This document shows positions 12,977 to 24,639 of a stretch of 64,000 bases of DNA, piece by piece. Source of the DNA: Sabellastarte sp. h YS-2021. Taxonomy: Eukaryota > Annelida > Polychaeta > Sabellida > Sabellidae. The position numbers and the translations under genes are program-made. Under the pieces are notes generated by a model. The model ran no database searches and was not told the DNA's origin. It worked only from the letters and a program-made list of their open reading frames with translations. The DNA is taken from NCBI GenBank assembly GCA_964017235.1, contig OZ024928.1, positions 152,048,881-152,112,880 on the forward strand. The letters run 5' to 3'. Each line of letters starts with the position of its first letter. Position 1 is the stretch's first letter.

Positions 12977-13200
12977 TATTTGGGGTTTACGTCGCTTTCA
13001 ACACTGTATAGGTCATATCACGACGGGTAGTTGGAAGGGCAGAGGAAACCAGTACATAGAGTTCGCTAGGGTTGTGTACTGTAAACTGCCGACCAACGGC
13101 AAGCAACTACCAGCTTTCCCACTTGAGCCCGTGCGGGGATCGAACCCCGGCCTCAGAGGTGGGAGGCGAGAGTGTTACCACTCTGCCACCGTGGCCCCGC
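12977..13200 (-). mobile_element. tRNA-derived SINE (antisense)
   Basis: Reverse complement of the SINE at 21488-21717. On the minus strand it has a tRNA-like head with A box TGGCAGAGTGGTAACAC and B box GGTTCGATCCC, a conserved body (GTTGGTCGGCAGTTTACAGT) and a short tail with AAATAAA. It is flanked by perfect 17-bp target duplications CTTAACTTCGTTGGGTT at 12960-12976 and 13201-13217. Confidence 0.9.
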
Positions 13201-14459
13201 CTTAACTTCGTTGGGTTAACTTGACACATTTATTGTTACCCAATGGAAGACTTCTATGATCTGTCCACCTTAGAATCCTTATGTGCAGGAAAGTATGGTC
13301 ACCTTAAAGTAATGAAAGTGGAGTTTCTAACTTCCTGCCTTTTATTTTCAACCAAATATCAGCTCTGTAACTGTAATAGGTATCAAGTATTGGGGGTACT
13401 TAAAACAGAATCTTAATTTGTTTTGTGGTTATTATTCAAAACTTACTCTAAATTTGCATGTCTAAATGGATAAAACTTATCCCATGTTTGTCATTTGTGG
13501 ACCAACAATGGTGAGAAGATACTTTTAGCTGAATAGAGTATATTTGTCTTGTATGTGGTTGTTACATAGTCTGAATGTGTCCTGTTATTTGAGTGGATCA
13601 TGCTCATATAAAATACTTCAGAGACAATTCATACTGTATAGTTTTCACTGCCAAGCATCAATCTTGCATTGGTGGGAAGTGTGAACAGAACCATCTAAAC
13701 TTTATCAGAGGATAGACTCTTTATTAGTGTCTCTAAATGATTTTGTTTTTGAATCGTGATTTGGTTAACTATTTATATAAATTATGACTTTTAGTGAAAT
13801 TTAGATTAACAGGAGTTGTTAACCTTTTGTAAATGGCATTAATTAACTACTTAAAAGTGCCATTGTTATCAAGTTACCAAAGTTACCAAGTAAACTGGTA
13901 AAGAGTGGGAAGTATATCCAAATAAATATTTTTTCCCTTCTATTCCTAAAGGGCCATGTCAGTATTGTATTCTCCCATGGCGTCTGGCTTGGTAGGTGGT
14001 TGTACTGGCGGCAAGAAATAACTTTTCTGGGCACTACCTCAAAAATTGTGAGGCATAGGAATTTTATACATTTGGGGGACATAGATTAGGAGTTGTAGGT
14101 GTGCAACATCATTGTGTGGTCTTGATTTAATCTTGCTCTAGTGACCCTGACCCTTAACATCATGTCTGGGCTATATTTCAGGCATCTCTGAAACTATTTT
14201 ATTTTAAGACTTCACTAGGCATTAATTTCAGCTATTTTAGCTAGTGAGCTTAGATGGTGGAAATTAATTCTAATGAATTATTTTAATAATGAAATATGAG
14301 CAGAAATTGACTTATACTTGTAATAGTTGTATTTAAGACATATGCAATCAGTATGGAAGGGTACTCATATCAGTAGTTTGTTTGACATATATGTGTATAT
14401 GTGTCTGCATCTCATTTCCGGATCTAAAAATATTAATTCTACAGCATGTGTTCTTGCAG

Positions 14460-14644
14460 TTGCATTTAAGATCTATGACATGGACAAAGATGGGTACATC
14501 TCAAATGGCGAGCTGTTCCAGGTTCTGAAGATGATGGTTGGTAACAATCTCAAGGACGCACAACTCCAACAAATTGTAGACAAAACCATCATATTTGCTG
14601 ACGTGGATGGCGACGGCAAGATCTCATTTGATGAGTTCTGTGGT
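14460..14644 (+). CDS. PPP3R1: Calcineurin B exon: EF-hands 3 and 4
   Basis: Completes the split Phe codon, then encodes [19 protein letters not shown] through FDEFCG (61 full codons). EF-hand 3 loop is [12 protein letters not shown] and EF-hand 4 loop is [12 protein letters not shown]. Positions 1, 3, 5, 9 and 12 of both loops carry the expected Asp/Ser/Glu ligands and position 6 is Gly, so both should bind Ca. The stretch LQQIVDKTI between the loops is the conserved calcineurin B helix. Acceptor TTCTTGCAG ends at 14459, and donor GGT|GTAAGT (14645-14650) is in phase 0. The open frame upstream of 14460 is intron. Eight nt after the exon the intron becomes transposon. Confidence 0.97.
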
Positions 14645-14674
14645 GTAAGTGATTATGTCCACCCCACTGGGGGG

Positions 14675-15186
14675 TAGAGATGGCATCATAGCTTGCGATA
14701 TCGTGGATCTTTCGAGGTGCATTATTAATGGACGATATCGAGAAGTTCCGTTGATGGGCGATAATATCGTCATTGAAATAAATAAACAAACATGCAATAT
14801 ACTACCAACCTAAAATGCCATATTCCAACAAATATTCATAATCCCCAACAACATATAACAAAAAACTTCACATTTTTCATTATAAAATGACGACAATGTA
14901 ACAAATTTTCTGATTGGCTAATGGGGTGTGTGACCTTTCAACTCCAGCAACAGGAAGTAGATAGGAAGTGAAAAAACGAAATGAAAACAAGTATTCTAAA
15001 CTGCATTATTTTTTTTAAAAACAACAAAATTTGAGTATTTTTACAATATTTTGTGTTAGTTTACTGTTTTAATAATGAAAACAAAACAACTACCAGGATA
15101 TGTAGGTTTTCACGAACCGTTCACGATATTGTCATGAAAAGCATTGGCGATATCGACAGAAAATATTCCTCACGATGCCATCCCTA
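14675..15186. mobile_element. hAT-like MITE, 512 bp
   Basis: Perfect 8-bp target duplication CTGGGGGG at 14667-14674 and 15187-15194. Terminal inverted repeats TAGAGATGGCATCAT (left) and TAGGGATGGCATCGT (right, reverse complement). The 8-bp duplication and TAGRG termini are hallmarks of hAT elements. The interior has about five CGATAT-type motifs in both orientations and no transposase. Confidence 0.88.
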
Positions 15187-15194
15187 CTGGGGGG

Positions 15195-15897
15195 GGTGGA
15201 CATATTATTTTTGCTTTTTCCGGCGTCCGCCGTCCGTCACACTTGGTATCCGGTCATTTCTAGGAAAAGTATTTATCCTATGTGTACCAAATTTGGTGTG
15301 GGGTGTTTATTGGGTTAATAGCTTGCATGGGATTGCTTTTGGTGAAGATAGCTGTATAACTAACTGAGTAATAGCTACTTAACTACTTTTGTGTACTTCT
15401 TTTGTTTCCGGGCATTTTAAGGAAAAATATTTGACCTATCTTTACCAAATTTGGTATGAGCAATAGATAGGTCAATAGCTTGCTTGGGATTTCTTTTAGT
15501 GATAATATCTGTATAACTCACTCAGTAATAGCTACTTAGCTACTTTTAGTAGCTTTTTTATTTTAAGCATTTTAAAGGAAAAGTATTTCACCTATATTCA
15601 GGAAAAGTATTTATCCTATCTTTACCAAATTTGGTATGGGTGTTTATTGGGTTAATAGCTTGCATGGGATTGCTTTTGGTGAAGATAGCTGTATAGCTAA
15701 CTGAGTAATAGCTACTTAGCTCCTTTTGTATACTTCTTTTGTTTCCAGGCATTTTAAGGAAAAATATTTTACATATCTTTACCAAATTTGGTATGAGTAA
15801 TAGTTAGGTCAATAGCTTGCTTGGGATTGCTTTTAGTGATAATAGCTATATAACTGACTGAGTAATAGCTACTTAGCTACTTTGAGTAGCTTCTTTA
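15195..15897 (+). repeat. Family B head: units with ACCAAATTTGGT
   Basis: Second half of the terminal palindrome, then T-rich sequence, CpG-rich CCGGCGTCCGCCGTCCGTC, then about four units of 150-200 bp with GGAAAAGTATTT, ACCAAATTTGGTATG, ATAGCTTGC, TTGCTTTTGGTGA and GAGTAATAGCTACTTA. The same units resume at 29676 after the nested insertion. Confidence 0.8.
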
Positions 15898-16099
15898 TTG
15901 TCTCCCGCCGGGCTTTAGCCCGGGAGGGAGATTATGAAATGATGCCTGTGTGTGCGTGCGTGCGTGCGTGCGTGTGTGCGTGCGTTAGTTAGTCACGCAG
16001 ATTCCTCCAAAACTACTACAGCTACAGATTTTTTGTAAATTAATTGTCCCAATGAATTTTCACACCCTCGAAAATTTTTTTGGTTTTATGGACTTAGGC

Positions 16100-18215
16100 C
16101 TAAAGATAACTGAGTAATAGCTATCTTAGCTACTTGGAGTAAAGGGCTCATAACTCAAAAACCATTGCAGTTACAACTTTTTCTTCAAATATGTTGTTCA
16201 GCTACTTTGTCCTTAGCTATAAGATGGTACATAGTTTGGGGTCCCATTGCATGCCATAAGTGAGTAATAGCTATTTTCTCATTTGTAGCTAAATAACAAA
16301 AGGAGTAAATGTCAAATATCTTCAAAAGTATTAGAGTTACAGAAATCTTTTCAAATATGTTGTTCATCTACATTTTGGTAAGCTATCACATAGTAAAGTT
16401 TCAGACCTGTTGCACCTTGGATAGCTGAGTAATAGCTACTTTGAAATTCTGACTGTTGAGTAAAGCCATTGTAACTCCAAAACTATTGCAGTTAGAGTGT
16501 TTTCCTAAAATATCTTGTTCAGCTACTTTGTCCTTAGCTATAAGATGGTACATAGTTTGGGGTTCTATTGCATGCCATAAGTGAGTAATAGCTATTTTCT
16601 CATTTGTAGCTAAATAACAAAAGAAGTAAATGCCAAGTATCTTCAAAAGTATTACAGTTACAGAAATCTTTTCAAATATGTTATTCATCTACTTTTGGGT
16701 AAGCTATCACATAATAAAGTTTCAGACCTGTTGCACCGTGGATAGCTGAGTAATAGCTACTTTCAAATTCCGACTGTTGAGTAAAGCCATTGTATCTCCA
16801 AAACTATTGCAGTTAGAGTGTTTTCCTAAAATATGTTGTTCAGCTACTTTGTCCTTAGCTATAAGATGGTACATAGTTTGGGGTTCTATTGCATGCCATA
16901 AGTGAGTAATAGCTATTTTCTCATTTGTAGCTAAATAACAAAAGAAGTAAATGCCAAGTATCTTCAAAAGTATTACAGTTACAGAAATCTTTTCAAATAT
17001 GTTATTCATCTACTTTTGGGTAAGCTATCACATAATAAGGTTTCAGACCTGTTGCACTGTGGATAGCTGAGTAATAGCTACTTTCAAATTCCGACTGTTG
17101 AGTAAAGCCATTGTATCTCCAAAACTATTGCAGTTCGAGTGTTTTCCTAAAATATGTTGTTCAGCTACTTTGTCCTTAGCTATAAGATGGTACATAGTTT
17201 GGGGTTCTATTGCATGCCATAAGTGAGTAATAGCTATTTTCTCATTTGTAGCTAAATAACAAAAGAAGTAAATGCCAAATATCTTCAAAAGTATTAGAGT
17301 TACAGAAATCTTTTCAAATATGTTATTCATCTACTTTTGGGTAAGCTATCACATAGTTAAGTTTCAGACCTGTTGCACCATGGATAGCTGAGTAATAGCT
17401 ACTTTCAAATTCCGACTGTTGAGTAAAGCCATTGTATCTCCAAAACTATTGCAGTTACAGTGTTTTCCTAAAATATGTTGTTCAGCTACTTTGTCCTTAG
17501 CTATAAGATGGTACATAGTTTGGGGTTCTATTGCATGCCATAAGTGAGTAATAGCTATTTTCTCATTTGTAGCTAAATAACAAAAGAAGTAAATGTCAAA
17601 TATCTTCAAAAGTATTAAAGTTAGTGAAATCTTTTCAAATATGTTGTCCATCTACTTTTTGGTAAGCTATCACATAGTAAAGTTTCAGACCTGTTGAACC
17701 TTTGATAGCTGAGTAATAGCTACTTTCAAATTCCGACGGTTGAGTAAAGCCATTGTAGCTCCAAAACTATTGCAGTTAGAGTGTTTTCCTAAAATATGTT
17801 CTTCAGCTACTTTGTCCTTAGCTATAAGATGGTACATAGTTTGGGGTTCTATTGCGTGCCATAAGTGAGTAATAGCTATTTTCTCATTTGTAGCTAAATA
17901 ACAAAAGAAGTAAATGTCAAATATCTTCAAAAGTATTAAAGTTAGGGAAATCTTTTCAAATATGTTGTCCATCTACTTTTTGGTAAGCTATCACATAGTA
18001 AAGTTTCAGACCTGTTGAATCTTTGATAGCTGAGTAATAGCTACTTTGAAATTCTGACTGTTGAGTAAAGCCATTGTAACTCCAAAACTATTGCAGTTAG
18101 AGTGTTTGCCTAAAATATGTTGTTCAGCTACTTTGTCCTTAGCTATAAGATGGTACATAGTTTGGGGTTCTATTGCATGCCATAAGTGAGTAATAGCTAT
18201 TTTCTCATTTGTAGC
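16100..18215 (+). repeat. 321-bp tandem repeat (dimer of about 160 bp), 6-7 copies
   Basis: Strict 321-bp spacing of matching sites (for example 16401, 16722, 17043, 17364, 17685). Each unit holds two related halves, one with AACTCCAAAACTATTGCAG and one with TATCTTCAAAAGTATTA. Units are nearly identical. A 95-codon open minus-strand frame recurs in each unit because of the periodicity; nothing suggests it is coding. Confidence 0.92.
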
Positions 18216-20007
18216 TAATTGAGAGCTTTCACTTGGTGAAGTTTCAGACCCTTAGCTAATTACTCACCTACTCAAAATGAGTAAATGCGAATTATCTCTA
18301 AAAGTATTGCAGATAGCCAATTTTTCTCAACTCATTCACCTACTTTTGGAAGAGCTTTCACATGGTCAAGTTTCAGACCCGTAGCTAATTACTCAAAATG
18401 AGTAAATGCTAATTATCTCTAAAAGTATTGCAGATAGCCAATTTTTCTCAAATAACTCATTCACCGACTTTTGGGAGAGCTTTCACTTGGTCAAGTTTCA
18501 GACCCGTAGCTAATTACTCACCTACTCAAAATGAGTAAAGGCGAATTATCTCTAAAAGTATTGCAGATAGCCAATTTTTCTCAAATAACTCATTCACCTA
18601 CTTTTGAGAGAGCTTTCACTTGCTGAAGTTTCAGACCTGTAGCTAATTATTCACCTACTCAAAATGAGTAAATGCAAATTATCTGTAAAAGTATTGCAGA
18701 TAGCCAATTTTTCTCAAATAACTCATTCACCTACTTTTGGAAGAGCTTTCACTTGGTGAAGTTTCAGACCCGTAGCTAATTACTCACCTGCTCAAAATGA
18801 GTAAATGCGAATCATCTCTAAAAGTATTGCAGATAGCCAATTTTTCTCAAATAACTCATTCACCTACTTTTGAGAGAGCTTTCACTTGGTGAAGTTTCAG
18901 ACCTGTAGCTAATTATTCACCTACTCAAAATGAGTAAATGCTAATTATCTCTAAAAGTATTGCAGATAGCCAATTTTTCTCAAATAACTCATTCACCTAC
19001 TTTTGAAAGAGCTTTCACTTCGTGAAGTTTCAGACCCGTAGCTAATAATTCACCTGCTGAAAATGAATAAATGCTAATTATCTCTAAAAGTATTGCAGGT
19101 AGCCAATTTTTCTCAAATAACTCCTTCAGGTACTTTTGGAAGAGCTTTCACATGGTGAAGTTTCAGATCCGTAGCTAATTACTCACCTACTCAAAATGAG
19201 TAAATGCTAATTATCTCTAAAATTATTGCAGATAGACAACTTTTCTCAAATAACTCGTTCATCTACTTTTGGGAGAGCTTTCACTTGGTAAAGTTTCAGA
19301 CCTGTAGCTAATTATTCACCTGCTGAAAATGAGTAAATGCTAATTATCTCTAAAAGTATTGCAGGTAGCCAATTTTTCTCAAATAACTCCTTCACATACT
19401 TTTGGAAGAGCTTTCACATGGTCAAGTTTCAGATCCGTAGCTAATTACTCACCTACTCAAAATGAGTAAATACGAATTATCTCTAAAAGTATTGCAGATA
19501 GCCAATTTTCTCAGATAACTCATTCACCTACTTTTGGGAGAGCTTTCACATGGTGAAATTTCAGACCCACAGCTAATTACTCACCTACTCAAAATGAGTA
19601 AATGCTAATTATCTCTAAAAGTATTGCAGATAGCCAATTTTTCTCAAATAACTCATTCACCTACTATTGGGAGAGCTTTCACTTGGTGAAGTTTCAGACC
19701 CGTAGCTAATTGTTCACCTACTTAAAATGAGTAAATGCGAATTATCTCTAAAAGTATTGCGGATAGCCAATTTTTCTCATATAACTCATTCACCTACTTT
19801 TGGGAGAGCTTTCACTTGGTGAAGTTTCAGACCTGTAGCTAATTACTCACCTACTCAAAATGAGTAAATGCTAATTATCTCTAAAAGGATTGCAGATAGC
19901 CATTTTTTGTCAAATAACTCATTCACCTACTTTTAGGAGAGCTTTCACTTGGTGAAGTTTCAGACCCATAGCTAATTACTCACCTGCTCAAAATGAGTAA
20001 ATGCTAA
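18216..20007 (+). repeat. 133-bp tandem repeat, about 13 copies
   Basis: Unit with GAGAGCTTTCACTTGGTGAA, GTTTCAGACCCGTAGCTAA, CTCAAAATGAGTAAATGC and AAAAGTATTGCAGATAGCC. Spacing measured at 18611, 18744 and 18877 is 133 bp. The array continues at 25746-26312 and 29256-29580 after nested insertions and recurs at 37620-40160. Confidence 0.93.
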
Positions 20008-20159
20008 TTATATCCCCAGACGAAAGTCGGGGATATATTGGATTCAGGTCCGTCGCGCCGCCGCCGCCGCCGCCGCCGTAGAAATTTCCTTGTGGACGCG
20101 ATAACTCAAAAACAAATTAATATTTTTTTTTCAAACTTGGTACACATGTTAAGGGTGCC

Positions 20160-22320
20160 CAAAGGAAGATCCCTATTTTAAGGTGACCTTAAACTCCCAG
20201 TAAAAAAGAACTTATGGCCACCTTAAGGTCAGAAATTGGACTTTTGGCCACTTAGAGCCCTGTAGGTCACAAACTATGATGCTCAGCTGGCTGAAATTTT
20301 ACCTGACAACACATTAATATGTTCTTAGTACATGTGCCGAAAATCACGACTTTAAGTTGAGGAGAAAATTGTCTTTGAGGCCCATAAATACCCCCACTTA
20401 GGGATTTTTTGCTATACTTTTCACATATTTTGCCCTATAATTTGGAAGTGGTAATTCTGATGAGTCTCAAACTGTGCTAGGTATAACTTTGATATGTAAT
20501 CCTTGTCTGTAGAAAATTTTAGGGCTGTAGGTTTACCCAAAGGGGTCGACTTAAGGTCTCAAAAGTGCCCACAGAGACCCAATTTATGCACTTTTTGCCA
20601 CTTTCAAGCACTGTAGCTTTAAAACTATGTCTCTCATCTAAGTTAAATATCATCTGGGAATATATCTATGTGTTTTCTTATATGTGCCCCAACATTTAGG
20701 CCTTTAATAGACAGTTAACCTGTGTATCAGGACCATAAACACCCACCCGAGTGACCCTTATAAGACATTTTTCACATCTTTTTCCCTGTAACTTGGAAAT
20801 GGTAAGTCTGAGAAGTTTCAAACTGTATTAGATATATATTCTGTGTGTAATCTTAGTATGTAACAGATTTTAAGTCTGAAGCTTTAATTTTGAAGGTCAA
20901 ATTGAGGTCTCTAAAAGGCTCCCAAAGACCCAATATTTGGACTTTTTGCTACTTTTAAGCCCTGTGACTGTCAAACTATGTGACTGATAGAGCTCAAATC
21001 CTATCTGGGAAGATATTAGTATGTTATTTATATATGTGCCAAAAATTAAGGCTTTAAGAAGACATTTAACCTGTGTATGAGGACCATAAATCCCCACCCG
21101 AGTGACCATTTTTAGACATTTTTCACATATTTTGCCCTGTAACTTGGAAATGGTAAGTCTAAGAAGTTTCAAACTGTATTAGATGCATATTCTATGTGTA
21201 ATCTTAGTATGTGACAAATTTTAAGTCTGAAGCTTTAATTTGAAGGCCACATTTAGGTCTCTAGAAGGCCCCATAAAGACCCAGTATTTGGACTTTTTGC
21301 CAATTTTAAGGCCTTTGACTGTTAAACTATGTGACTGATAGAGCTGAAATCTCATCTAGGAATACATTATTATGTTCTTTTTACATGTGCCAAAAATCAA
21401 GGCTTCAAGTAGACATTTAACCTGTGTATGAGGACCTTAAACACCCACCTGAGTGACCCTTTTAAGACATTTTTCACATATTTTGCTGGGGCCACGGTGG
21501 CAGAGTGGTAACACTCTCGCCTCCCACCTCTGCGGCCGGGGTTCGATCCCCGTCATGGCCGTAAGTGGGAAAGCTGGTAGTTGCTTGCCGTTGGTCGGCA
21601 GTTTACAGTACAGAACCCTAGCGAACTATATGTACTGGTTTCCTCTGCCCTTCCAACTACCCGTCGTGATATGACCTGTACAGTGTTGAAAGCGACGTAA
21701 AACTCCAAATAAACAAATCACATATTTTGCTCTGTAACTTGGAAATGGTAAGTCTGAGAAGTTTCAAACTTTATTAGATACATATTCTATGTGTAATCTT
21801 AGTATGTAACAAATTTTAAGTCTGAAGCTTTAATTTGAAAGCCACATCGAGATCTCTAAAAGGCCCACAGAGACCCAATATTTGGACTTTTTGCCACCTT
21901 TAAGCCCTGTGACTGTTAAACTATGTGATTGATGGAGCTGAAATCCCATCTGGGAATGCATTATTATGTCCTTTTTACATATGGCGAAAATCAAGGTTTT
22001 TAGTAGACATTTAACCTGTGTATGAGGGCCATAGACACTCGCCCAAGTGCCTTTTTGGACATTTTTTCCGTATTTTGCCCTGTTATTTGGAAATGCTTAG
22101 TGTGACAAGTCTTAAACTGTATTATATATAATTTTTGTTTGTTATGTATGTCCCCCAAAAAGTTTCAGATCTGTAGTTTAATTGCTAAGGTCTCTTTAAC
22201 AATTGTAAAATGCCCACAGAAACCCAATTTATGGACATTATGCCACTTTAAAGCCCAGTAACTGTCAAACTATGTGGGTTATAGAGCTGAAATCTTTGAA
22301 TTTTTAAAAGGAAATGCCTG
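20160..22320 (+). repeat. 351-bp tandem repeat inside family G, about 5 copies
   Basis: CACATATTTTGCCCT-type sites recur at 20422, 20773, 21124 and 21475 (351-bp steps) and, after the SINE, at 21719 and about 22068. Each unit also has GTAACTTGGAAATGGTAAG and TTTAAGCCCTGTGACTGT. Copies are diverged, so the array is old relative to the 169-bp arrays. Confidence 0.88.
21488..21717 (+). mobile_element. tRNA-derived SINE (sense)
   Basis: tRNA-like head GGGGCCACGGTGGCAG with A box TGGCAGAGTGGTAACAC and B box GGTTCGATCCCC, a body shared with 12977-13200 and a tail AACTCCAAATAAACAAA. Perfect 14-bp target duplications TCACATATTTTGCT at 21474-21487 and 21718-21731, inside a 351-bp unit. Confidence 0.92.
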
Positions 22321-22440
22321 TCTATTTAAATTTTGAATATTAATAATGTTATGGCTATCTTAGTCTTTTAAGAACTTATTTTTGTGTGTTATACCTCTGC
22401 TTGCTGAGTTTTTAACTTTTTAAAATGAAACTGGTTAAAC

Positions 22441-23893
22441 GCCGGTGTAGCGCCAGATTTTACACCCCACATAAAATGCATGGGGGTGTAATATATGGCA
22501 AGTTCACTTGCCATATATTACACCCCTTGCCATATTCTACACCCCCCTGCCATATTTTACACCCCTTGGTGGATTTCTTTACAGTTACTATATTATGAAA
22601 TAAGTGAAATTCAACAGCGATAAACGTCCACAAATTAAGCATCAAAACTCAAAGACAATAATTCCTTTGCTTACAAATTGTTAAATGTCTAAGAACAGCA
22701 AACTAAATGAAATAAAATATATTTAGTGTCAATACAGTGGGACAAAATTCTTTCTATATATTTTCCTTTGAAGTGAGAGGCCAACCCATTGTTGTTGATT
22801 TGTATTCACTAGGCTAGTCCCTGATTGAAAATATCCCTAATGTTGTCTTAAGACCCCACAGCTCTTTGATTGGAATCTTGCTACTCACTAGACCTGCAAC
22901 TATGTGCAAGGCTTTAAACTTCTGTGGCTTCTCACCTGGGGGTTCTTGTTTATAAACTGTTAGTGTTTTTTTTACTTTAAAAAGACTTGCAATAATAGGT
23001 GATACATAGGTTATTGTTCTAGGATAAGTTAGTGATTAGTTAATTAGATAATCTATGCATTGTTTCTTTTGGTTGGATTTACATCACATAATGAACAAAA
23101 TGGGTCCATTGACCAACTTAGCTCTGACTTCTCATCTAGAAACCATGAACAAGCAAAAATGACATATGTACATAAATTAAATGAATTGTAATATATTATT
23201 GATATCCATGAATATTGAAATATATAAACAATGGTATTTTACAGTTTTCTATGTAATAATAATAATGTAATAATAAAGTTCTTCAAGAATGATTTTTACT
23301 CTGAATATAATATAAATCATACAAGCATATGTAAATAAAGAAATTTATGTTACATTATCAGGGAGGAGAAATATCTCCCAAAATACCTTAAAAAAGAGTT
23401 TTTCAACAATACCAATTAATCCTGTTAGCTTAGCTAGTCACTTAACCACAAGTGAAACAAATCAAGTTCAAAAGAATGCTAGAACAAAAGGCAAATCTAA
23501 GACTAATCCATTTACCAAGTCACATACATAGCCAAACAAATCAACTTAAAGAGTCTTATAACAATAGACATATCATAATCTAATCCAGTTTCTGTCACAC
23601 CCCAGAAGTAAAATAAATCAAGTTCTAAGCAGTGGTTAGACAATAGACAATTACAAACTCAATTGCAATCTAACCAATAAAAGGTTTGCTCTTAATCCCC
23701 AATTGATTTGTTCTGTATGACCCAGTAGGGGGTGTAACTTTTGATGGGGGTGTAAAATATGGCAGCAATATTTTACACCCCCTAAATCCCCTATTGTTAG
23801 GGGTGTAAAATATGATTGCCATATAATGCACCCCCTAAAAGATCAAAGAGAGGGTGTAAAATATGGCAGGGGTGTAAAATATGGCGTTACACC
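22441..23893. mobile_element. Unclassified DNA transposon (TTTTACACCCC repeats), 1.45 kb
   Basis: Flanked by GGTTAAAC at 22433-22440 and 23894-23901. Termini CGGTGTAGCGCCAGATTTTA (left) and CGGTGTAACGCCATATTTTA (right, reverse complement) are inverted repeats. Both subterminal zones carry many copies of (A)TTTTACACCCC / GGGGTGTAAAAT with TGCCAT or ATGGCA. The middle (22580-23700) is AT-rich with no transposase. An 8-bp duplication would fit hAT, but the termini are not typical; a MULE-like or other class is possible. Confidence 0.75.
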
Positions 23894-23901
23894 GGTTAAA
23901 C

Positions 23902-24157
23902 ATATTCAAGTAGACAAAATGGACACTTTAAGTGAGCTTTAAGTCCCAATATTAATGAAATTATATCCGTATGTAGTAAAACTAGGGGATTTTTAACCCT
24001 CAACTAGCCCAGTTTTATTCAACTTGCCTCAGTTAATTTTGACACAGCTCCTACAGTTATGAACTCATTTCAGTTGATAATCACATACTTAAAATTCTCA
24101 ATTCTTTTTGTATTTGAGTACCCCTTTTATATAGATTGTTTGTTTACCATTTTTGCT
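23902..24157 (+). repeat. Direct duplication, copy 1 (partner 24640-24942)
   Basis: Sequence from GCTTGCTGAGTTTTT (22400, before the DNA transposon) through TTTGTTTACCATTTTTGCT is repeated almost exactly at 24640-24942. Copy one is interrupted by the transposon at 22441 and ends at the LINE insertion. The second copy lacks both, so the duplication predates both insertions. Confidence 0.85.
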
Positions 24158-24600
24158 GTAGCACTCCATCTCTTTGAGAGAACATGTAAACTGTGTAAAA
24201 AAGATGTAGAAGATGAGATACATTTTGTTTGTGTTTGTCCAGCTTTAGAGCTGATTCGTATGAAATATTTCAAAATTTTAAATATAGATAAATCTGAATT
24301 ATTAATAGATCAATTATCAAGGGTATTAACTCATATGAATGTCAATATGGTTATTAATTTTATTTTTGATTTGTGGCAAGAAAGAAAAAGTAAATTATAT
24401 TGTTAATTTTTATGTATTGAATTGCTGTCTTTATTTACTGTATCTTACCTCAAAATATGTTTGCTCTGTTTGTTATTAACTCTCTATTTAAAGTGACTTA
24501 TAAGCCCATATAGGGCTGGGTATTACTTCAATAGTTTTTGTATAATCCTTGTCAACATAATACATGTCACTATAATAAACTAATAAACTAAACTAAGTCC
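24158..24600 (+). pseudogene. 5'-truncated LINE: ORF2 C-terminus and 3' tail
   Basis: The open frame to the stop at 24406 encodes RTCKLCKKDVEDEIHFVC-type sequence: a CCHC zinc knuckle C-x2-C-x8-H-x4-C followed by CPALELIR, typical of the C-terminus of non-LTR retrotransposon ORF2 proteins. The 3' tail has GCCCATATAGGGC and ends in a TAATAAACTAATAAACTAAA repeat. The left junction is exact against the duplicated copy at 24942. 5' truncation at this point is normal for target-primed reverse transcription. No RT domain remains. Confidence 0.8.
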
Positions 24601-24639
24601 CAACCCACATCCCCCACCCGGATTCCCCCCACCCACCTC

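Larger units (their letters stand above)
892..14459 (+). other. Calcineurin B intron, 13.6 kb
   Basis: GTAAGT donor at 892 and a pyrimidine-rich TTCTTGCAG acceptor ending at 14459. Stretches with nothing recognisable on either strand: 898-3417, 5811-6800, about 8000-8320, 11175-12959 and 13218-14459. The rest consists of the mobile elements and repeats listed separately. Simple-sequence spots include a (TA)n run followed by about 20 G near 6173-6220 and A(n)/GAA repeats near 11869-11890. Confidence 0.9.

Noticed and set aside
13132..13200. A functional tRNA gene (A and B boxes, minus strand)
   Set aside because: The tRNA-like part is continuous with a SINE body and tail and is bounded by target duplications, and the same structure recurs at 21488.
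14327..14459. Upstream ATG extension of the EF-hand exon frame
   Set aside because: The calcineurin B homology starts exactly after the TTCTTGCAG acceptor; the upstream codons are intron.
16185..17972. Six 60-95-codon minus-strand frames (MNNIFEKISVTLILLK type)
   Set aside because: Spacing is exactly the 321-bp repeat unit. There is no start context or splice logic, and the frame exists only because the unit length is a multiple of 3.
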